From Jiella marina (GTDB taxonomy: Bacteria > Pseudomonadota > Alphaproteobacteria > Rhizobiales > Rhizobiaceae), in NCBI RefSeq assembly GCF_024359545.1, contig NZ_JAKQZG010000013.1, forward strand, positions 62,001 to 126,000: a stretch of 64,000 nt of DNA, written 5' to 3'. The translations under genes were made by a program, and so were the position numbers. Below the pieces are notes generated by a model. The model saw nothing but the letters and a program-made list of their open reading frames with translations. It was not told where the DNA came from and made no database searches. This document shows positions 56,700 through 64,000 of this stretch, in pieces. Within the stretch, counting starts at the first letter, position 1. Each line of letters begins with the position of its first letter.

Positions 56700-57317
56700 A
56701 TGCTCGCCGCCATCCTGTCCGCCATGCGCGCTATGGCATCCGCCGCCGCCCACCTCGCCGCGCAGGGTTTCCGCTACGCTTGGTGGGCCGTCGAGTGGAC
56801 GGTTTCCCTCCCCGGCCGCATGCTCAGCGGTGGCGGAGGCGGCTCCCTCCCCCTGCCGCCCGATGCAGCCCCACCGCCGGACACGGCAGGCGAGATCGCC
56901 GCGATGGTCGCCAAGCGCGGCAAGGGGCGCGCCCTGCCCGGCGCGCTGCCGTCCGATCTCGACCCGGCGCCCGACGGCACCGACCCGGTGTCAGCAACGG
57001 TGCACGCTTACGCCCGCGCGTCGGCGACCGACCGCCGGCAGGTGTCCCTTGAGGCCCTGTCGCCGGACCAAGTGTCGTGGCTGCTTCGGCTCCAGCCGCA
57101 CGACCTCGACCGCCTCGCGGCAGCGGGCGGCTTGGTGTGTGGGCGCCTAGCGCGCGGACTGGGCGGTGGGGCGCTGGGTGTCGAACCGTGCAGGCGTCGG
57201 GAGCCGGAGCTGACGGAGGCGGAGGTCTCCGGCCGGGAGGAGGTGCCGGTGGTCGAGGGGTTCGCCGAGCGGGTGCGGCGTCGAAGGGCGGGCGGGCCTC
57301 GGCTCGTCATGGGGTGA
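56700..57317 (+). CDS. Hypothetical protein (205 aa)
   Basis: The protein starts MLAAILSAMRAMASAAAHLA with AAGGAGG ten bases upstream. The first 50 residues are amphipathic with an aromatic patch FRYAWWAVEWTV, then a Gly/Pro-rich linker (SGGGGGSLPLPPDAAPPPD) and a helical C-terminal part (SPDQVSWLLRLQPHDLDRLA). It may associate with the membrane. No family is recognised. A strong hairpin terminator lies about 120 bases downstream. Confidence 0.5.
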   Translation: MLAAILSAMRAMASAAAHLAAQGFRYAWWAVEWTVSLPGRMLSGGGGGSLPLPPDAAPPPDTAGEIAAMVAKRGKGRALPGALPSDLDPAPDGTDPVSATVHAYARASATDRRQVSLEALSPDQVSWLLRLQPHDLDRLAAAGGLVCGRLARGLGGGALGVEPCRRREPELTEAEVSGREEVPVVEGFAERVRRRRAGGPRLVMG

Positions 57318-57434
57318 CGGATGTCGCTGGGGGCTTGTCTGGGGCAAGCCCGCCGGCGTGACTGGCATCACACGGTCGGTGGCGACATTACGATGAAGCT
57401 TGCTCCCCATGCGGGATACCGGAAGGGTCTAAAC

Positions 57435-57466
57435 GAGGGGCGGTCCGGAGACGGGCCGCCCCTCTT
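57435..57466 (+). terminator. Hairpin terminator after the 205-aa gene
   Basis: GAGGGGCGG (57435-57443) with TCC pairs with GGGCCGCCCCTC ending at 57464. It is followed by TTCGTTT. The stem is 11 to 12 bp. It is a plausible Rho-independent terminator. Confidence 0.7.
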
Positions 57467-57706
57467 CGTTTCTCCTCTTCGAGGACCAGCCACGATTGTG
57501 CCCGCTTTCAAAAAGGCTTTCTGACGCCTCAGTGATAACAATACGTTACTGGGATGTCCGCAAGGGATTGCGCGATCCCTGCAATGACTTCGGCCTCCTA
57601 AGATCGCCCGATTGAAGCAGTTAGAGTGACTGACCGTCTTTGCCCTACCGCATCTACTCTTTGACATAGCCTAAGGGGTGCCGTGGCGCGAGTTCCATCG
57701 CCGCCG

Positions 57707-58033
57707 CTACCGCGGTGGCGGCCCGGTGCCATATCCGCCGAGCGGAATGTCAGGTTGCAGTTCGCCCTCCTCGCAGAAGCGAACGCTCCACGCCTCCTTG
57801 CCGCCCGCCCATCTGACGGCCTCGACGAATGCCTTAGAGTGACCGGCGTCGCGAAGCTTCTGCAACCTGTCCTCCAGGATAATTCCTGGTCGCCACCACC
57901 CGCCGGTGCCTACCGTGAAGCCATCGTCATCATTCATGACCGTGATCGGAGCGTCGATCCGCCAGACCGACAAAAGATCTGCGTCTTCCTGAGTGAAATG
58001 CTGCCACGAGATTTTGAGGCGCTCCTGGCTCAT
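57707..58033 (-). CDS. Hypothetical protein (108 aa)
   Basis: The protein starts MSQERLKISWQHFTQEDADL with GGGAGG six bases upstream. It contains VWRIDAPITVMNDDDGFTVG and GGWWRPGIILEDRLQKLRDA. It seems a soluble alpha/beta protein, but the family is not recognised. It lies just to the right of the phage-like cluster. Confidence 0.55.
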   Translation of the reverse strand: MSQERLKISWQHFTQEDADLLSVWRIDAPITVMNDDDGFTVGTGGWWRPGIILEDRLQKLRDAGHSKAFVEAVRWAGGKEAWSVRFCEEGELQPDIPLGGYGTGPPPR

Positions 58034-58578
58034 ATGGTCCTCCCTGATGCACGATCAGGCTACGGGCGAAGTACGCAAGGGACACGGCTGGCCGGAAGCT
58101 AACCTCCCGCCGGGTAGCCGGCGAACGTTCGCAGCGAGTGTATTCCGACGTGATCATCTTCCGCTCGAGCCGTTGCAGCCAGCACTTCGCATCCCACTCA
58201 AACTCGCCGGCCTCGGCGCTTTCGATCGATCTGCCACGAAGTCGATCGGCGGTCTTGGCGGATGGCAGCCTCAGTTCGAATGCGAGGGAGACAGCGTTCG
58301 CGACACCATCGGCGCGCCGACGGAACAAAGGGCGTCTGCAATCGAGCAAATCAGGTTGTCCAGATGTGCACGAGCGTATCGGTTTAGTGCCTTGCTGTAG
58401 TGCATTTGTTCGATGGGGATTGCCGAACACATGAACTTTCGACAGCTCCGGTGACCACACTGGATCTCCCAAAGTTACTTAGTGAGGCAATCCTCGATTT
58501 CTCAGCGTCTGAGCGACGCGATCCGGTCGGGCCGACGCGACCCCGGCTCGGGTTCCGGGCGAATTCGGTTGACCGGCC
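58034..58578. other. Gap with a doubtful minus-strand coding trace
   Basis: The minus-strand frame from about 58,472 to 58,100 reads VANAVSLAFELRLPSAKTAD and EAGEFEWDAKCWLQRLERKM, which looks protein-like, but it runs past the start of the 108-aa gene and has no recognised family. It could be a small real gene or a remnant. I see no other feature here. Confidence 0.3.
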
Positions 58579-58989
58579 CTAACAATCCGCCCGATCAGAC
58601 CTCGCCAGTCGGGACACACGGCCGCGTCCGTCTGCTATCGACTGCCCCCTTGCGGTCTTCTCCGAAGCGGTCGCAAGCCGAACACCAACCGCATAGCGCT
58701 CGCCATGGGCGATGAACACCGCTCCGAGAGCCTCGAGAGCTTCGCGGATCCTTGCGGCGCTACTAGCCTTCGGGACCCTCAGACCGTTTTCGAAATCGTT
58801 CAGCAGGCTGCGCCCGCAACCCGCTCGCTCGCACAGCTTGCCTTGGCTGATGCCAAGCATTGCTCGTGCGCCCCGGCATGCGATGCCATCGATGGGCGGA
58901 TACTCAGGCAAGGCGAATCCTTGCAATCCGGATCGCTCCAGTCGGGTCCCATTCCTGTCCGCCTTACCTCCAGACTGACGTTCCAGCAT
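58579..58989 (-). CDS. XRE-family helix-turn-helix protein
   Basis: The protein of about 136 residues carries a helix-turn-helix of the XRE type in its centre: [20 protein letters not shown] followed by [20 protein letters not shown]. The C-terminal segment ([20 protein letters not shown]) is typical of the small regulators used by mobile elements. The start at 58989 is uncertain, since an in-frame ATG at 59055 gives 22 more residues. It is read away from the copper cassette. Confidence 0.65.
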   Translation of the reverse strand: MLERQSGGKADRNGTRLERSGLQGFALPEYPPIDGIACRGARAMLGISQGKLCERAGCGRSLLNDFENGLRVPKASSAARIREALEALGAVFIAHGERYAVGVRLATASEKTARGQSIADGRGRVSRLARSDRADC

Positions 58990-59055
58990 TCGCTCCAAGG
59001 ATCCATGCGCGACGCATGTCAGTCGACGTTTCAGCCAATATGCCCGAATCCTCAT

Positions 59056-59599
59056 CTCGCGTCGACGGCGCCAGCGTTCGCTGAGCATGAGCGGCCCACC
59101 GTAACGCAACCAACCGGCCTTTCTAACCCCCGTCGGCTGATGCGAACGGTAGAAGAGATCAAGATTGCAAACCTTCAGCTTCATGGCGTCAGGTTGTTCA
59201 AGGCCGAGGCCATCCATTGGCGGGGGCCGTGGCGCAGCTTCGGAGCCGTCGAGTTCGCCACCCTCGAATGGGTCGGCTCGTTCAACAATCGCCGGCTTGT
59301 CGAGCCAATTGGCAACATCACACCCGTGAAGCAGAAGCCGCATACTACGCCGAGCTTGAGGCAATGCCGATCGCTGCCTAGGACTAAAGCTAAACGGTCT
59401 CTGGGAAACCCGGCGCGTTTCAGCGGCATCCTACATCGAGAGCTTGGTAGGCACTCAAGATCAAATATCTGGCGTAACCTCAGTATCTCCGCTCGCCGCC
59501 ACCTCCCCGTCGATTCCATTATCAGGTGGCTATCGGCTTACTGGAGATCCGCGCCAGTCCTGTCAGAAGGAGCCCTCACGACTATCATTGAAAATTGGC
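59056..59599. other. Gap between the XRE gene and the copper promoter
   Basis: About 540 bp without a convincing gene. No family-like reading frame, terminator or repeat is visible until the MerR-type promoter at 59600. Confidence 0.4.
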
Positions 59600-59630
59600 T
59601 TGAGCTTCCAGCCACTGGAAGCTCGATGAT
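59600..59630 (+). promoter_or_regulatory. MerR/CueR-type promoter and operator of the copper ATPase gene
   Basis: A -35 element TTGAGC (59600-59605) and a -10 element GATGAT (59625-59630) are separated by 19 bp, the over-long spacer typical of MerR-family promoters. The spacer region is a perfect dyad: GAGCTTCCAG, CCA, CTGGAAGCTC (59602-59624), close to the CueR operator with its CTTCC...GGAAG core. A copper-responsive MerR-family activator is expected, but its gene is not in the window. Confidence 0.8.
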
Positions 59631-59658
59631 GAGAAGACAGACCGGAGGTTGGCAGGCC

Positions 59659-61992
<2,334 letters not shown>

Positions 61993-62053
61993 TCCAGGCT
62001 TCCCTCAAGCTCAAAGCGCGTCGGTTTCCGACGCAGTCATGGTGTGGCGAGCA

Positions 62054-63337
62054 ATGAGCAATTCAAACTTGACGTCCTCTGATCCGACGCGTGTCCTCTC
62101 GGATCGGCTCAACCAGAACTGCTTCTGCGTCACGCTCGACCGTCGATCGCTGTGCGAGGCACTAGAGCAAGAAGCTGGCGATCCGGAATTCTGCGAAAGG
62201 TTCATCCGCCCTAAGGCTCACTTGTTCTCGAACGTGCCGGTATTCCTTTCTGCCAGCCAGGTAGCCGAGATGCAGAAGGTGGTCGCAGCTATCGAGCAGA
62301 CGGCCCGGCTCACAGCGTACAAGGCCGCGGTTTTCTCTTGGGCCCCCAAAATCTCGCGGGAGGATCACGGCCCGGCTGGCGCCCTGATGGGCTACGACTT
62401 CCATCTTGGTGAAGACGGCCCCCGACTTATCGAGATTAATACCAACGCCGGTGGGGCATTCCTCAACGCTCTTCTTGCAAGAGCGCAGCGCACTTGCTGT
62501 GCGGAAATGGACCTACCAATTAAGCCGCACGCCTTTGAGGATGCGGCGTTTCGCATGTTCCAAAACGAATGGATGCGCCAGCGGGGAAACGGTGCAATAC
62601 GTCGGATTGCTATCGTCGACGACAGGCCGGAGGAACAGTATCTTTATCCTGAGTTCGTGCTGGCGAGGCAAGCCTTGGCCGCTCGCGGCGTGGACGCAGT
62701 CATCGCGGACGCCAGCCAGCTTCGCGTTGAGGCCGGTCGGCTCAGCCTCGAGGGAAAGCCGATCGACCTTGTTTACAACCGGGTCACCGATTTTGCGTTC
62801 GATCGGCCAGAACACAAAGCGTTACGAGACGCCTACCGAGACGGCGCCGTGGTCGTCACGCCGAATTCCTACAACCACGCGCTGCTCGCCGACAAACGGA
62901 ACCTTTCGATCCTCTCAGATCCGGCATTGATCGAGTCCTGGGGCTTGGAACCGAAACTTCTGGCGCAGCTCCGCTCTGTTCCGCGCACTGTCCTTGTCAC
63001 TCCCGAAAATGCCGAGGACCTTTGGAAGTCGCGGAAGGCCCTGTTTTTCAAGCCGACGGGCGGACACGGTGGAAAGGCAGTGTATCGCGGCGACAAGGTG
63101 ACGAAAGGCGTCTGGGCAGAGATCAAGGGGGGTGGCTACGTTGCCCAGACCCTGGTCAGGCCGAGCGAGCGCATGATCAGGATCGATGACGCATTCCAGC
63201 CGCGCAAGATGGACATCAGGCTCTATACCTATGATGGACAGGTGCTTCTGGTTGCTGCGCGCCTCTATCAAGGACAAACCACGAATTTCAGAACACCTGG
63301 AGGCGGGTTTGCTCCAGTATTTGTGGTTCGATCATGA
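62054..63337 (+). CDS. ATP-grasp family protein of the copper cassette
   Basis: The 427-residue protein (427 from the second ATG; the ATG at 62039 adds five residues) shows an ATP-grasp layout: HLGEDGPRLIEINTNAGGAF with metal-binding Glu and Asn, KALFFKPTGGHGGKAVYRGD, and the later FQPRKMDIRLYTYDGQVLLV. It resembles glutathione-synthetase- or glutathionylspermidine-synthetase-like enzymes that ligate a peptide to an amine or thiol. The product is unknown. It follows copA after 61 bases, so is probably co-transcribed. Confidence 0.7.
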   Translation: MSNSNLTSSDPTRVLSDRLNQNCFCVTLDRRSLCEALEQEAGDPEFCERFIRPKAHLFSNVPVFLSASQVAEMQKVVAAIEQTARLTAYKAAVFSWAPKISREDHGPAGALMGYDFHLGEDGPRLIEINTNAGGAFLNALLARAQRTCCAEMDLPIKPHAFEDAAFRMFQNEWMRQRGNGAIRRIAIVDDRPEEQYLYPEFVLARQALAARGVDAVIADASQLRVEAGRLSLEGKPIDLVYNRVTDFAFDRPEHKALRDAYRDGAVVVTPNSYNHALLADKRNLSILSDPALIESWGLEPKLLAQLRSVPRTVLVTPENAEDLWKSRKALFFKPTGGHGGKAVYRGDKVTKGVWAEIKGGGYVAQTLVRPSERMIRIDDAFQPRKMDIRLYTYDGQVLLVAARLYQGQTTNFRTPGGGFAPVFVVRS

Positions 63338-63368
63338 CGGCATTTCGGGAAGATCAAAGGAACTGAGG

Positions 63369-63755
63369 ATGACCTATACAATTAATCGAACGATTGCTGG
63401 CTGGGGTATCGATGACATTGCCGCCCGAACGCGCAAGGCGTTAGCGAACCATGGCTTCGGCATACTGACCGAAATTGACGTCAAGGCGACGATGAAGAAA
63501 AAGCTCGATGTCGAGATGTCGGCGTATCGCATCCTCGGCGCCTGTAATCCGAAGATGGCGCATCAGGCGATCGGAATCGAGCCACGGGTAGGCGCGATGC
63601 TGCCCTGCAATGTCATCCTGCGCGAAGTCGAGGGCGGCGTGGAAATCAGTGCGATCGACCCGGTGGCGTCTATGCAGGCGATCGAAAACGCCGAACTGAC
63701 AGCCGTGGCGGGTGAGGTGCGGGACCTTCTGGCGAAAGCCGTCGACGCGATTTGA
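63369..63755 (+). CDS. DUF302 domain-containing protein
   Basis: The 128-residue protein begins MTYTINRTIAGWGIDDIAAR and contains the DUF302 hallmarks GFGILTEIDVKATMKKKLD, YRILGACNPKMAHQAIGIEP and LPCNVILREVEGGVEISAID. Function is unknown; members are common in metal and stress operons. The last base of its stop overlaps the next ATG by one base, so the two are coupled. It follows the ATP-grasp gene by 31 bases. Confidence 0.85.
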   Translation: MTYTINRTIAGWGIDDIAARTRKALANHGFGILTEIDVKATMKKKLDVEMSAYRILGACNPKMAHQAIGIEPRVGAMLPCNVILREVEGGVEISAIDPVASMQAIENAELTAVAGEVRDLLAKAVDAI

Positions 63756-64000
63756 TGGGATATACCAATGAGACGAACGCGCGCGCCTTTTCCGAAGACC
63801 GCGCACGCCCTGCTGGCCTGTGGGAGGCGCCCGAACTTCCCGTCGCCTACTTCTCGTTCGTCCTGCATTTCGTCTGGGAGTTCGTTCAGGTTCCGACCTA
63901 TACCGGCATGGCCGAGATGCCTCACTGGGAGGCGATCAAGCTTTGCATGTCGGCAACTTTTGGCGATGTCGGGTTCGCGCTGACTGCATTTTGGGCTGCC
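63755..64000 (+). CDS. Integral membrane protein, 5' part (cut by window edge)
   Basis: The ATG at 63755 overlaps the DUF302 stop (TGATG). The frame stays open to the window end and gives MGYTNETNARAFSEDRARPA, then a first membrane segment PVAYFSFVLHFVWEFVQVPT and a second beginning LCMSATFGDVGFALTAFWAA. No stop occurs. The coupling and membrane character suggest it is part of the same cassette. The family is not recognised. Confidence 0.65.
   Translation, partial: MGYTNETNARAFSEDRARPAGLWEAPELPVAYFSFVLHFVWEFVQVPTYTGMAEMPHWEAIKLCMSATFGDVGFALTAFWAA

Noticed and set aside
58705-59658. 318-codon N-terminal extension of the copper ATPase
   Set aside because: It is antisense to the XRE gene, passes through the MerR-type promoter and dyad, and lacks any domain; ATG 59659 follows the promoter and a ribosome binding site.

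Overview
The window reads as a high-GC alphaproteobacterial chromosome of the Hyphomicrobiales (rhizobial) type. The livHMGF operon with its small DUF6867 partner, the class II DAHP synthase, the DUF2059, DUF547 and PRC-barrel proteins and a Tlde1-domain protein together suggest an Aurantimonadaceae-like host. This placement is an inference; no rRNA or other decisive marker is present.

Positions 1-31.9 kb are ordinary chromosome: the start of mgtE (cut by the window edge), a TPR-sulfotransferase, a fructosamine-kinase/low-molecular-weight phosphatase pair, a BKACE-type enzyme, a PAP2 phosphatase, a full branched-chain amino-acid ABC transporter, a class II DAHP synthase, a transglutaminase, a gamma-glutamylcyclotransferase, an EamA exporter divergent from a LysR regulator, a Tlde1-domain protein, an orphan flagellin, gor, rpiA, wrbA, a CinA-type protein, fumC and small membrane or exported proteins.

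At 31,925-31,969 lies the 3' 45 bp of a tRNA-Lys(CTT) gene whose 5' half is missing. A tyrosine integrase starts 195 bp further on. This is the left end of an integrated element. No second copy of the tRNA fragment was found by eye, so the right end probably lies beyond position 64,000. From left to right the element holds: the integrase; a compact minus-strand operon of small genes with a metallophosphoesterase; a Rep_3-like initiator; an iteron origin built as two copies of one module repeated at exactly 199 bp; small phage-type genes, including a duplicated gene pair; a graveyard of degraded genes (nuclease, DUF433, lambda Z-like tail protein); an exported PASTA protein paired with a 919-aa exported coiled-coil protein; a three-part fusion (UDG-like, DUF6508, GIY-YIG); frameshifted remnants of a lambda-type head (Nu1-like, gpD-like, gpE-like) and tail genes; an intact DarT-DarG ADP-ribosylation toxin-antitoxin pair; a decayed lysis cassette with nested Rz/Rz1; and small hypothetical genes, two of which follow homologous short leader ORFs.

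From about 58.6 kb to the window end there is a xenobiotic-response-element regulator and a copper-resistance cassette: a MerR/CueR-type promoter, a YHS-containing copper P-type ATPase, an ATP-grasp enzyme, a DUF302 protein and a partial membrane protein. This may be cargo of the same element or a neighbouring island.

The main picture is a phage-plasmid-like element whose structural genes are broken, while its replication module, DarTG, the nuclease fusion and the PASTA/coiled-coil pair remain open. The intact genes are the best candidates for functions still under selection.
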